From: Burkholderiales bacterium
Lineage (GTDB): Bacteria > Pseudomonadota > Gammaproteobacteria > Burkholderiales > Burkholderiaceae_C
Direction: 5' to 3'
Assembly (NCBI GenBank): GCA_030603635.1
Contig: JAUVXK010000005.1
Span: forward strand, 1 to 49,933
DNA: 49,933 nucleotides
Under the pieces are notes generated by a model, which saw only the letters and a list, made by a program, of their open reading frames with translations, was not told the origin of the DNA and ran no database searches. Positions 25,703 to 37,951 of the stretch are shown piece by piece. The number at the start of each line of letters is the position of its first letter. Position 1 is the first letter of the stretch. A program made the translations under genes and the position numbers.

Positions 25703-26568
25703 CACCGTACACCACCCTCATCACCGCCGAGCAGTTGATGGCCCTGCAGGCCAGCGGCCAACCATTGATGGTGTTCGATTGCAGCGCCGATCTGATGAAC
25801 CCTGCAGCCGGGGACTCCCTGTACGCCGAAGCGCACATCCCTGGCGCGGTGTACATGCACCTGGAGCGTGACCTGAGTGAGCACACCGGCTCAGCCGATG
25901 CCGCCTCCGGTGGACGGCACCCCCTGCCCTCACGCGACGCCTTTGCCGCCCGCCTGCGCAGCAAGGGGTTCGGTGCAGGCATGCAGGCCGTGGTCTACGA
26001 CCGACAGGGCATGCAGTACTGCGGCCGGCTGTGGTGGATGCTGAAATGGTGCGGGCACGAACCCGTGGCCGCGCTGGACGGTGGCCTGCCCGCCTGGCGT
26101 GCCGCCGGTGGCGCCATCGAAACCGGCCCGTCATCCAGCACCCCCACGCCCAGCGATTTCTCCCTGCGCGATCCGCTGGCACTGACCATGGGCGCCCACA
26201 CCCTGGCCCAACAGCTCGGCACGGCGGGGCAAACCGTCATCGATGCCCGAGCACCCGCCCGTTACCGTGGTGAGACCGAACCGCTGGACCCCGTGGCGGG
26301 CCACATCCCCGGCGCACTCAATCGCCCGTTCAGCGACAACTTCCTGCCCGATGGGCGTTTCAAGCCTGCCGCCCAACTGCGTGCCGAGTTTGACGCCCTG
26401 CTCGCGGGCCGCGAACCAAGTGGCGTGGTGCACCACTGCGGGAGCGGCATCACGGCGGTCCCCAACCTGCTGGCCATGGAACTTGCGGGTCTGGGGCGGG
26501 CGACCCTGTTTCCCGGCAGTTGGAGCGAGTGGTGCAACACCCCAGGCCTGCCGTGCGCACGGGGATGA
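25699..26568 (+). CDS. Sulfurtransferase, 3-mercaptopyruvate/thiosulfate type
   Basis: A 289-aa protein with two rhodanese domains. The N-terminal inactive one is about residues 8-130 (VFDCSADLMNP...AHIPGAVYMHLERDLSE). The catalytic one is about 155-285, with VIDARAPARYRGETEPLDPVAGHIPGALN and the active-site loop HHCGSGITAVPN. CGSG(V/I)TA is the loop of mercaptopyruvate sulfurtransferases (SseA); thiosulfate rhodaneses have CRKGVTA. It transfers sulfane sulfur to cyanide or thiols in the cytosol. The start at 25699 has GGAGGAA upstream and overlaps the transporter stop. Length matches the family. Confidence 0.92.
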   Translation: MTPYTTLITAEQLMALQASGQPLMVFDCSADLMNPAAGDSLYAEAHIPGAVYMHLERDLSEHTGSADAASGGRHPLPSRDAFAARLRSKGFGAGMQAVVYDRQGMQYCGRLWWMLKWCGHEPVAALDGGLPAWRAAGGAIETGPSSSTPTPSDFSLRDPLALTMGAHTLAQQLGTAGQTVIDARAPARYRGETEPLDPVAGHIPGALNRPFSDNFLPDGRFKPAAQLRAEFDALLAGREPSGVVHHCGSGITAVPNLLAMELAGLGRATLFPGSWSEWCNTPGLPCARG

Positions 26569-26592
26569 CTCCCCGGTTTTGCGGTAGCCGCC

Positions 26593-27432
26593 TCAGTGTG
26601 AGTGGGCCAATCCGCTGACCACGGTGACCAGGCCGATCCCCACCGCCAGCCATGCCACCTGTGCAGCCGTTTCACGCAATGTGAGACGCTTTTGCAACTG
26701 TGGGATCAGATCCGCCAGCGCCACATAAACAAAACTGCTGGAAGCCAGCACGAGAAAGTAGGGAAGATAGTCCTCCAGCCTGTTCACCAGCCAGTACCCG
26801 AACAGGCCGCCCACGGCCGTCACGGTACCGGCCATCGACACCTTGATGATCGCTGCCCGCCGGGTACCGGAGGTCTGTCGTAGCACCACCAGATCGCCCA
26901 TGTGATGCGGTACCTCGTGCGCGAGCACGGCCAGGGCCGCCACCACGCCCAGGCGGACATCCGCCAGGAATGCCGAAGCGATGAGAATGCCGTCACCAAA
27001 GGCATGCACGCTGTCGCCGGCCAGCACGCTCCATCCACCGGAGCGGGACTCACCATGGACGTGACCGTGATGATGGTGGTGCCCACCAGCGTGCGCATGG
27101 GCACTGGCATGCACATGGTGGACATGTCCATTCGGGCTCCGTGCGGGCAAGTGATGGTGCTCATGCCCGTGGTGCCAGAGCTCTGCCTTGTCGAGGAGAA
27201 AGAAGAAAACCAGCCCCACCAGCAACAGGGCAAACAGGTCGTGAGCACCAGCTGCGCTCTCGAACGCCTCAGGCAAGAGGTGCATGAAAGCCGTTGCCAT
27301 CAAAGCCCCGGCCGCCAGACTCAGCATGTGCTGGGTGTAGCGGGCCAGCACGCCCAGACTGATCACGGCGGCCAGCCAGACGCTGCCCACCCCGGCCACG
27401 ATGGTCCCGAGCAAAATCGCGAACAAGGTCAT
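26593..27432 (-). CDS. ZIP-family divalent metal transporter
   Basis: Inner-membrane zinc/iron permease of the ZIP family, 279 aa, eight predicted helices. The metal path in helices IV and V is visible as DSVHAFGDGILIASAF and LAHEVPHHMGDL. Between helices III and IV is a His-rich loop of about 40 residues, with five consecutive His and many HxH pairs, of the kind that binds and may sense zinc. The AT-rich 60 bases upstream (GATATATCGTTTATC near 27440-27455) stand out from the GC-rich background and may hold the promoter or a metalloregulator site, but no recognised Zur or Fur box is clear. It converges with the sulfurtransferase gene. Confidence 0.92.
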   Translation of the reverse strand: MTLFAILLGTIVAGVGSVWLAAVISLGVLARYTQHMLSLAAGALMATAFMHLLPEAFESAAGAHDLFALLLVGLVFFFLLDKAELWHHGHEHHHLPARSPNGHVHHVHASAHAHAGGHHHHHGHVHGESRSGGWSVLAGDSVHAFGDGILIASAFLADVRLGVVAALAVLAHEVPHHMGDLVVLRQTSGTRRAAIIKVSMAGTVTAVGGLFGYWLVNRLEDYLPYFLVLASSSFVYVALADLIPQLQKRLTLRETAAQVAWLAVGIGLVTVVSGLAHSH

Positions 27433-27499
27433 GAAGTTGGATATATCGTTTATCTGAAAACGACTTTACCTGAACCGTCAAGCCCTGCCGCGCCAGGCA

Positions 27500-28399
27500 T
27501 CAGGCAACCCCGTGCCGCTTGAACCAGGCCAGGCAGCGCTTCCATGCGTCGTCGGCCGCTTCCTTGCGGTAGGTTGGCCGGTAATCGGCGTGGAAGGCAT
27601 GGGGTGCATCAGGGTAGATCACGAATTCGGACGCCCTGGAAGCGGCATTGCCCTGGGCCAACAAGCCCTTCATCTGTTCGACGGTGCTCAGCGGAATGCC
27701 GTCGTCGGCACCACCATACAGACCCAACACCGGACCCTGCAGCTGCTTGGCAATATCCACTGGATGCCGGGGTTGCAAGTCGTTGCTCTGACCGACGAGG
27801 CGCCCGTACCAGGCCACTCCCGCCTTGATGCGGCGCTGATGCGCCGCATACAGCCAGGTCTGACGACCACCCCAGCAGAAACCGGTCACACCCACCTTGT
27901 TGACGTCGCCGCCGTTGGCAGCGGCCCAGTCGATGCAGGCGTCCAGATCGGCCGCCACCTGCGCATCTGGCACCTTGGAGACGACCTCGGCGATCAGGCG
28001 GGCGATCTCGCCATAGCTCTGGGGGTCTCCCTGGCGATCAAAGAGCTCCGGGGCCAGGGCGAGGTAGCCTGCCTGTGCAAAGCGGCGTGCGGTATCGGCG
28101 ATGTATTCATGCACCCCGAAGATCTCGGACAGCACGAGCACCACCGGCAGCCCGGTCTTGCCAGCGGGGGCTGCCCGGTACACCGGTACACCGTGGCCAG
28201 CGACCTGGATCGTGAATTCACCCACGGTCAGGCCATCGGCAGGCGTCTTGATCGCGGTCTGTGCCATGACAGGCAGGGTGGACGCCGCATAACCCACACC
28301 CAGCGCGGCCTTGAGGGCAGTGCGGCGGGTAGCGCCGGCTTCGGTGCCACGGCCCGGCACCAGTGCATGGACATCCAGTTCGAACGGAAGCTTGCTCAT
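27500..28399 (-). CDS. Dienelactone hydrolase family protein, probably exported
   Basis: Alpha/beta hydrolase of the dienelactone hydrolase family, 299 aa. The catalytic triad is Cys in VTGFCWGGRQ, Asp in YGGADDGIPL and His in PDAPHAFHADY. The N-terminus carries about 24 residues before TRRTALKAALGVGYAASTLPVMAQ, a twin-arginine-type signal with an Ala-rich core and cleavage near residue 47, so the enzyme is probably folded first and then sent to the periplasm. The ATG at 28399 is preceded by AGGAGA. True carboxymethylenebutenolidase activity is not assured; exported members often act on other esters or lactones. It follows coaBC by 97 bases on the same strand. Confidence 0.9.
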   Translation of the reverse strand: MSKLPFELDVHALVPGRGTEAGATRRTALKAALGVGYAASTLPVMAQTAIKTPADGLTVGEFTIQVAGHGVPVYRAAPAGKTGLPVVLVLSEIFGVHEYIADTARRFAQAGYLALAPELFDRQGDPQSYGEIARLIAEVVSKVPDAQVAADLDACIDWAAANGGDVNKVGVTGFCWGGRQTWLYAAHQRRIKAGVAWYGRLVGQSNDLQPRHPVDIAKQLQGPVLGLYGGADDGIPLSTVEQMKGLLAQGNAASRASEFVIYPDAPHAFHADYRPTYRKEAADDAWKRCLAWFKRHGVA

Positions 28400-28496
28400 G
28401 AGAAGTCTCCTGTAAGGGGTGACGCAATGCCACGGAACACCCGACTTTACGACGCTTTGCCTGCAGGTGCAGGCGTGCGCCGAAAGCCCCCCAGGC

Positions 28497-31442
<2,946 letters not shown>

Positions 31443-31444
31443 AC

Positions 31445-32299
31445 ATGCAACTCTGCGGCTTCGAGGTCGGACTGGACCGCCCCTTCTTCCTGATCGCCGG
31501 GACCTGCTCGATCGAAGGCCTGGAAATGTCGATGGAGGTTGCTGGCCGGCTGCAGGAGATCTGCGCGCCGCTGGGCATCCCGCTGATCTTCAAGGGCTCT
31601 TTCGACAAAGCCAACCGCTCCTCCGGCAGCAGCAAGCGAGGCGTGGGGCTGGACGCCGGCCTGAAAATCCTCGACGAGGTGCGTCGTCAGACCGGTCTGC
31701 CCATCCTGACAGACGTGCACGACGAATCGCAAGTGACCGCCGTGGCCAGCGTGGTGGACGTGCTGCAGACCCCGGCGTTCCTCTGCCGCCAGACCGATTT
31801 CATCCGCGCCGTGGCCCAGTCGGGCAAGCCGGTGAACATCAAGAAGGGGCAGTTCCTCGCCCCCTGGGACATGAAGAACGTGATCGACAAGGCCCGCGAT
31901 GCCGCCCGCGAAGCGGGCCTGTCGGAAGACCGCTTTCTGGCCTGCGAGCGTGGCGTGAGCTTCGGTTACAACAACCTGGTGGCCGACATGACCAGCCTGG
32001 CCGAAATGCGCCAATCCGGTGCTCCCGTGGTGTTCGACGTGACCCACTCGGTGCAGAAACCGGGCGGCCTGGGCGCCAGCAGTGGCGGTGCGCGCGACAT
32101 GGTGCCCGTGCTGGCCCGCGCCGGCGTGGCGGCAGGCGTGGCCGGCCTGTTCATGGAAACCCATCCCCGCCCAGCCGAAGCCTGGTCGGACGGACCGAAT
32201 GCGGTTCCCCTGCGCCACATGAAGGCCCTGCTCGAAACCCTGGTGGCGCTGGACACCGTGACCAAACAACAGCCGTTTCTGGAGAACGATTTCCAATGA
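31445..32299 (+). CDS. kdsA: 3-deoxy-8-phosphooctulonate synthase
   Basis: Condenses phosphoenolpyruvate with arabinose-5-phosphate to KDO-8-phosphate, the first committed step to the lipopolysaccharide inner core. 284 aa, normal length. Substrate motifs include [12 protein letters not shown] (PEP/A5P binding), [34 protein letters not shown] and [12 protein letters not shown]. An Asn in the [12 protein letters not shown] loop suggests the metal-independent class. It is coupled to DUF1330 by an ATGA overlap. Confidence 0.97.
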   Translation: MQLCGFEVGLDRPFFLIAGTCSIEGLEMSMEVAGRLQEICAPLGIPLIFKGSFDKANRSSGSSKRGVGLDAGLKILDEVRRQTGLPILTDVHDESQVTAVASVVDVLQTPAFLCRQTDFIRAVAQSGKPVNIKKGQFLAPWDMKNVIDKARDAAREAGLSEDRFLACERGVSFGYNNLVADMTSLAEMRQSGAPVVFDVTHSVQKPGGLGASSGGARDMVPVLARAGVAAGVAGLFMETHPRPAEAWSDGPNAVPLRHMKALLETLVALDTVTKQQPFLENDFQ

Positions 32300-32583
32300 G
32301 TGCCTACATCGTGGCAGAAGTCACCATCACCAACGAAGAGCAGATGAAGGCCTACCGCGAGTGGAGCACCCGGGCCATGCAAGAGTTCGGCGCCGAGGTG
32401 TTGGTCCGCGGCGGCCGAGTTGTTCCGCTGGAAGGCGAATGGAACCCCCAGCGCGTGGTGGTCCTGCGCTTCCCTGACATCGCCACCGCAGAGGCCTACT
32501 ACCATTCCGACACCTACACCCACGCCCGCCAGGTGCGCGAAGGCGCGGGCAGCATCCGCATGTTTGCCGTCGAAGGGGTCTGA
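32296..32583 (+). CDS. DUF1330 domain protein
   Basis: Small 95-aa protein of the ABM-like (dimeric alpha/beta barrel) DUF1330 family. It begins [23 protein letters not shown] and ends with the typical [30 protein letters not shown]. Members form dimers and no enzymatic role is established. It is conserved between kdsA and eno in Burkholderiales and overlaps kdsA by 4 bases, so it is co-translated. Whether it helps KDO or glycolytic metabolism is unknown. Confidence 0.93.
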   Translation: MSAYIVAEVTITNEEQMKAYREWSTRAMQEFGAEVLVRGGRVVPLEGEWNPQRVVVLRFPDIATAEAYYHSDTYTHARQVREGAGSIRMFAVEGV

Positions 32584-32609
32584 ACCCTTCGACCACCCTT
32601 GTTTTTTGA

Positions 32610-33911
<1,302 letters not shown>

Positions 33912-33943
33912 GTGCCTGAAGCCCCCACACGAGTAGCCGCACC

Positions 33944-34228
33944 ATGAACGCCCGCTGGGTCGCCGCCTTGCTGGTGGGCTTGCTTGTGGTGCTGCATACC
34001 CAACTCTGGTGGGGCCGAGGCAGCGTGCCACAGGTGCGGGAATGGCGTACCGATCTGCAGGCCCTGGAGGCGGCCAACGCCGAAGCGCGGCAGCGCAACG
34101 AGCAGCTGGCCAACGAGGTGCGCGACCTGCAAGAAGGACTGGACATGGTCGAGGAGCTGGCGCGCCATGACCTGGGCATGGTCAAGCCCAACGAGATCTT
34201 CGTGCAGATCCAGCGCAACCCACCATGA
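33944..34228 (+). CDS. ftsB: Cell division protein FtsB
   Basis: Bitopic inner-membrane protein of the divisome, joining FtsL and FtsQ to regulate septal peptidoglycan synthesis. 94 aa: a short cytosolic N-terminus, one helix at about residues 5-23 (WVAALLVGLLVVLHTQLWW), a periplasmic coiled coil at about 33-67 (LQALEAANAEARQRNEQLANEVRDLQEGLD), then ELARHDLGMVKPNEIFVQI, the FtsB signature. Position after eno is the conserved one. Its stop overlaps the next gene by 4 bases. Confidence 0.95.
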   Translation: MNARWVAALLVGLLVVLHTQLWWGRGSVPQVREWRTDLQALEAANAEARQRNEQLANEVRDLQEGLDMVEELARHDLGMVKPNEIFVQIQRNPP

Positions 34229-34644
34229 ACCCCATGCAGCGCTGGTGGCTGCTCGGCGAAGAGGCTCCCACCCTGGTGGCGGACCTACCTCCACCCTGGC
34301 GCGGGTCGGTGGCCGGCTGGGCCACACCTACCGCACTGCCTCCAGCGCTCGACACCGTCCTCGCCACCCACGCCACCGTTCTGGTGCTGCTGGCGGGCGA
34401 AGGTGCGTCGCGTGTCGTTTCAGACAACGAGCACGCCTTTCGTGCCCTTCTGCATGCGCGTGGGCTGACGCATCAGGTGCTGCATCCACTCGATGGCTCG
34501 CACCGGCTACCGCTGCGGCGCCTGCTGGGCATGGAAGCCACACCGCCACCGCCCCAGCGCCCCCTGTGGCGCTGCGAAGCCTGCTCCGACCCCGATTGCG
34601 AACACCGCCTGTTCCAGCGCCTGCTGGCTCAGCGAGCCGGCTGA
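34225..34644 (+). CDS. Hypothetical protein, 139 aa, coupled to ftsB
   Basis: I do not recognise a family. The protein is rich in Pro, Leu and Ala, with no signal peptide or membrane helix. A hydrophobic core (TVLATHATVLVLLAGEGASRVVSDNEHAFRALL) suggests a small alpha/beta fold. The last 25 residues contain C-x2-C-x4-C (RCEACSDPDCEHRLF), which could bind metal or form disulfides. The ATG overlaps the ftsB stop (ATGA), strong evidence that it is translated. It converges with hslO, whose stop lies 10 bases beyond its own. Function unknown; a division role is only suggested by position. Confidence 0.78.
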   Translation: MNPMQRWWLLGEEAPTLVADLPPPWRGSVAGWATPTALPPALDTVLATHATVLVLLAGEGASRVVSDNEHAFRALLHARGLTHQVLHPLDGSHRLPLRRLLGMEATPPPPQRPLWRCEACSDPDCEHRLFQRLLAQRAG

Positions 34645-34654
34645 GGCCGCTGGC

Positions 34655-35635
34655 TCACTGCACCTGAGATGAGGCCGGGGGTCGGTCCTGCCGGTTCAGG
34701 AATATCTGCGCCGCGTCCACAGGGTCGAACACGTAGCGAGCGCCACAGAATTCGCAGCCGATTTCCACCTGCCCTTGCTCGACCAGGATGTCCTCCACCT
34801 CGGCCACTCCCAGGCTTTCCAGCATGCCCGCCACCCGTTCGCGCGAACAGGTGCACCCGAAACGGGGCCGCAGCACGCCCTCGGCGGGTTCGAAACGCTG
34901 GATCGGTTCCTGCCAGAACAGGCGGTGGAGGATGGTGTCGGCATCCAGTGTGAGCAATTCCTCGGGCTTGAGGCTGGTCGCCAGCATGGCGATGCGGTTG
35001 TAGTCCTCGTTGCGGCCGATCGCGTCTTCCCGGGCCTGGGCGGCGGCCGTGCCGGACAGGTTGGCCTCGCCGGTGGTGGGGATGCGCTGGATCAGCAGCC
35101 CGGCAGCAATGTGCTCGTTGGCCGCCAGCACCAACCGGGTGTCGAGCTGTTCGCTCTGCAGCATGTAGTGTTCCAGCACGTCGCTCATGCGCTCCAGCTT
35201 CTCACGCCGGTCGCCGAACAACGGCACCACGCCCTGATAGGGCTGCTGGCCGGGCAGGCGCTCCTTCGGGTCCAGGGTGATGGCGCAACGCCCCTGGTTG
35301 TTCACGTTGACCATGTGGCTCAGCGGCACGCCATCGGCGACTTCGCCGAGCACCGTGGCCGTGGCACGGAAAGTGAAGTCCGGCTGCACCTCGGCCACCG
35401 CCACCTTGACCGGGCCGTCGCCGAACACCTGCAGCACCAGCGAACCGTTGAACTTGATGTTGCCTTGCATCAACACCGCGGCAGCAGACATCTCGCCGAG
35501 CAGATCGGACACCGCGCGCGGATAGCCGCCCGACTGGGCATGGCGTTGCAGCAGCTCCTGCCAGCCATCGGTCAGACGCACCAGCATGCCACGCACCGGC
35601 AAGCCTTCGAACAGAAACTTGTGGAGTTCAGACAC
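34655..35635 (-). CDS. hslO: Redox-regulated chaperone Hsp33
   Basis: Cytosolic holdase switched on by oxidative unfolding, 326 aa. N-terminal and middle domains match Hsp33 (LQVFGDGPVKVAVAEVQ, VVPLFGDRREKLERMSDVLEHYMLQSEQLDTRLVLA). The C-terminal redox switch has the zinc ligands CxC (C261, C263) and CxxC (C294, C297), so the protein is redox competent. A roughly 25-residue tail (FLNRQDRPPASSQVQ) follows. It lies 4 bases after the gamma carbonic anhydrase stop, so the two are in one operon. Length is slightly above E. coli (292). Confidence 0.94.
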   Translation of the reverse strand: MSELHKFLFEGLPVRGMLVRLTDGWQELLQRHAQSGGYPRAVSDLLGEMSAAAVLMQGNIKFNGSLVLQVFGDGPVKVAVAEVQPDFTFRATATVLGEVADGVPLSHMVNVNNQGRCAITLDPKERLPGQQPYQGVVPLFGDRREKLERMSDVLEHYMLQSEQLDTRLVLAANEHIAAGLLIQRIPTTGEANLSGTAAAQAREDAIGRNEDYNRIAMLATSLKPEELLTLDADTILHRLFWQEPIQRFEPAEGVLRPRFGCTCSRERVAGMLESLGVAEVEDILVEQGQVEIGCEFCGARYVFDPVDAAQIFLNRQDRPPASSQVQ

Positions 35636-35639
35636 GGAT

Positions 35640-36164
35640 TCAGTCCAGTTTCTTCAGCCCGGCCTGGAAGCGACGGGCGTTGGCCACGTAGTGTTCGGCG
35701 CTGCGACGCAACCCGTCGATCTGCTCGGGGGTGAGCTGGCGCACCACCTTGGCAGGGCTGCCCATGATCAACGAGCCATCAGGAAAGACCTTGCCTTCCG
35801 TGACCAGCGAGCCCGCCCCCACCAGGCAATGTTTACCGATGCGGGCACCGTTCAGCACCACCGCCCCAATGCCAATCAGCGATTCGTCCCCGATGGTGCA
35901 GCCGTGCAGCATCACCTGGTGACCGACCGTGACACGCTCGCCGATCACCACCGGATAACCCACGTCGGCGTGGACCACGCTGGCGTCTTGAATGTTGCTG
36001 CCTCGCCCCACGGTGATGGGCTCCGTGTCGCCACGCAACACGGCCCCGAACCACACACTGGTGTCTTCTTCCAGCGTCACAGCGCCCATGACCTGGGCGC
36101 TGTCGGCCACGAAGGCGCTCGGATGCACCTGAGGTGCGTCGTCGTCAAGTTGGTATGTGCTCAT
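35640..36164 (-). CDS. Gamma carbonic anhydrase family protein
   Basis: Left-handed beta-helix hexapeptide protein of the gamma-CA/YrdA/PaaY group, 174 aa. Repeats such as VGAGSLVTEGKVFPDGSLIMGSPAKVVRQL are visible. The zinc His set is in VVHADVG and VGHQVMLHGC. It probably hydrates CO2 or binds another small ligand as a trimer; many family members lack measurable activity. The ATG at 36164 is 15 bases from the ATG of the divergent DUF455 gene, so the two promoters overlap. hslO follows immediately. Confidence 0.9.
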   Translation of the reverse strand: MSTYQLDDDAPQVHPSAFVADSAQVMGAVTLEEDTSVWFGAVLRGDTEPITVGRGSNIQDASVVHADVGYPVVIGERVTVGHQVMLHGCTIGDESLIGIGAVVLNGARIGKHCLVGAGSLVTEGKVFPDGSLIMGSPAKVVRQLTPEQIDGLRRSAEHYVANARRFQAGLKKLD

Positions 36165-36179
36165 CCGTAGAATTGTAGG

Positions 36180-37013
36180 ATGCACGCCCCCGAACTGCGC
36201 GCAGCGGCCCTTCAGGCCCTGTGCTGCCCCGACATTGACGACAAATGCCGCCTGGTGGAGGCTTTGCACGCCCAGACCAGTGACCTTGACCTGGATGCCG
36301 ACACCACGCTCCAGCCTCTGCCTGACCTGCCCGGCCGCCCGGCGCGCCCCTCGTTGACCGACCCGGCCAGCGTGCCGCCGCGCTCGCCCTTCACCCCCGA
36401 AGGACACGCCGCGCTGATCCATTCGATCTGCCACATCGAATTCAACGCCATCAACCTGGCGTTGGACGCGGTGTGGCGATTTCCCGGGATGCCGCACCCC
36501 TTCTACCTCGACTGGCTGCGCGTGGCCGCCGAAGAGGCGTACCACTTTGGCCTACTGCGCGCGCATCTCCGTACCCTGCCCCATCCGGGACGATCCGAAC
36601 CATGGGACTACGGCGACTTTGACGCCCACGATGGCCTCTGGCTCATGTGCGAGAAAACCGCCGACGACATCGTCGCCCGCATGGCCCTGGTGCCCCGTAC
36701 ACTGGAAGCCCGGGGGCTGGACGCCACCCCACTGATCCAAGCCAAGCTGCGCCGCTCGGGCACGTCACCAGCCCTGCAGACAGTGGCCCTGCTCGACATC
36801 ATTCTGCGCGACGAGGTGGGGCATGTCGCCATCGGCAACCACTGGTACCGCTGGCTCTGCGAACATGAAGGACTGGACCCGGTGGCCCATTACCGCGTGC
36901 TGGCGCGACGCCATAGCGCGCCCCGCCTCAAGCCGCCCTTCAACGACGAGGCAAGGCGCCGGGCCGGCTTCTCCCAGGCCGAACTCGACTATCTGCAACA
37001 GCAGGTCGTCTGA
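36180..37013 (+). CDS. DUF455 ferritin-like protein
   Basis: 277-aa protein of the DUF455 (COG2833) family with a ferritin-like four-helix bundle. Carboxylate/His metal sites are visible in ICHIEFNAINLALDAVW, RVAAEEAYHFGLLRAHL and LRDEVGHVAIGNHWYRWLC, the ExxH-like pairs of a di-iron centre. Residues 50-80 form a Pro-rich segment. Molecular function is not known; a di-iron oxidase or hydroxylase is the usual guess. It diverges from the gamma carbonic anhydrase with only 15 bases between start codons and converges with xerD. Confidence 0.9.
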   Translation: MHAPELRAAALQALCCPDIDDKCRLVEALHAQTSDLDLDADTTLQPLPDLPGRPARPSLTDPASVPPRSPFTPEGHAALIHSICHIEFNAINLALDAVWRFPGMPHPFYLDWLRVAAEEAYHFGLLRAHLRTLPHPGRSEPWDYGDFDAHDGLWLMCEKTADDIVARMALVPRTLEARGLDATPLIQAKLRRSGTSPALQTVALLDIILRDEVGHVAIGNHWYRWLCEHEGLDPVAHYRVLARRHSAPRLKPPFNDEARRRAGFSQAELDYLQQQVV

Positions 37014-37022
37014 CCCACGGCC

Positions 37023-37925
37023 TCAGCCGCGCGGGTGGTGCCGCGCATGCAACTGCTTGAGCCGTTCGCGCGCCACGTGGGTGTAGATGGTGGTGGTGGA
37101 GATGTCCGCATGACCGAGCAGCATCTGCACCGCTCGCAGATCGGCACCGTGGTTCAGCAGGTGAGTGGCGAAGGCGTGCCGCAAGGTGTGCGGCGACAAG
37201 GGGGCGTCCACCCCCGCGGCACGGGCATGCTTCTTGACCAGTGTCCAGAACATCACGCGCGTCATGCCGTGGCCCCGCGCGGTGACGAACAGGTCGTCCG
37301 ACAAGCGCCCAGCCAGGATGACCGGGCGGGACTCGTCCATGTAGCGCCGGAGCCAGTGCAAGGCCTCGTCGCCGAAGGGCACGAGGCGCTCCTTGTCGCC
37401 CTTGCCTTGCACACGCAGCACCTGATCGGCCAGGCTCAGCTCGTACAGCCTCAGCCCCACGAGCTCGCTCACCCGCAGTCCGCTGGCGTACATGAGCTCC
37501 AGCATGGCACGGTCCCGCAGGCCCAGCGGCTCGGCCACATCGGGGGCGTGCAGCAACTGCTCCACCTGCGCCTGAGTAAGGGTCTTGGGCATGCGCTGCA
37601 AGCGCTTCGCCGGCAGCAGCTTGAGCGTCGGGTCTGCCTGGACGACGCCTTCCCGCAGCGCCCAGCGGTAGTAGCGCCGCAGCACGGTCAGTCGGCGATT
37701 GGCCGACGTGGCCTTGCCCTGCCCGTGGCGCCAGGCCATGTAGGCCAGCACATCCGCCTCGGTGGCCTCCTGCAGCGCCCGGCTCGCTTGTCCGGCCCGG
37801 GCACCTTCGGGGCCGGTATCGGCCAACCAGTGGGCGAACTGCTGCAGGTCGCTGCGATAGGCCGCCAGGGTGTGGGCCGCCAGGCCATCCTCCAGCCACA
37901 ATGCATCGAGAAAACGTTCCAGCAC
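37023..37925 (-). CDS. xerD: Tyrosine recombinase XerD
   Basis: Site-specific recombinase that, with XerC and FtsK, resolves chromosome dimers at dif. 300 aa: SAM-like N-terminal domain (1-100) and catalytic domain. Active-site residues are R151 ([10 protein letters not shown]), K175 (VQGKGDKER), H246 and R249 (SPHTLRHAF), H272 (LLGHADIST) and Y281 (TIYTHVA). The normal length and chromosomal neighbours show it is the housekeeping enzyme, not a phage or integron integrase. No dif site is evident nearby. It diverges from gloB. Confidence 0.94.
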   Translation of the reverse strand: MLERFLDALWLEDGLAAHTLAAYRSDLQQFAHWLADTGPEGARAGQASRALQEATEADVLAYMAWRHGQGKATSANRRLTVLRRYYRWALREGVVQADPTLKLLPAKRLQRMPKTLTQAQVEQLLHAPDVAEPLGLRDRAMLELMYASGLRVSELVGLRLYELSLADQVLRVQGKGDKERLVPFGDEALHWLRRYMDESRPVILAGRLSDDLFVTARGHGMTRVMFWTLVKKHARAAGVDAPLSPHTLRHAFATHLLNHGADLRAVQMLLGHADISTTTIYTHVARERLKQLHARHHPRG

Positions 37926-37951
37926 AGCCCTTACCGCCTTATCATCATCGG

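Noticed and set aside
23507-25705. Long minus-strand frame of 732 codons across the Rieske and EamA genes
   Set aside because: Antisense shadow; the plus-strand genes have clear catalytic and membrane motifs.
37023-37925. Tyrosine recombinase as a sign of an integrated element
   Set aside because: Length, all active-site positions and housekeeping neighbours fit XerD; no attachment repeats or phage genes are nearby.
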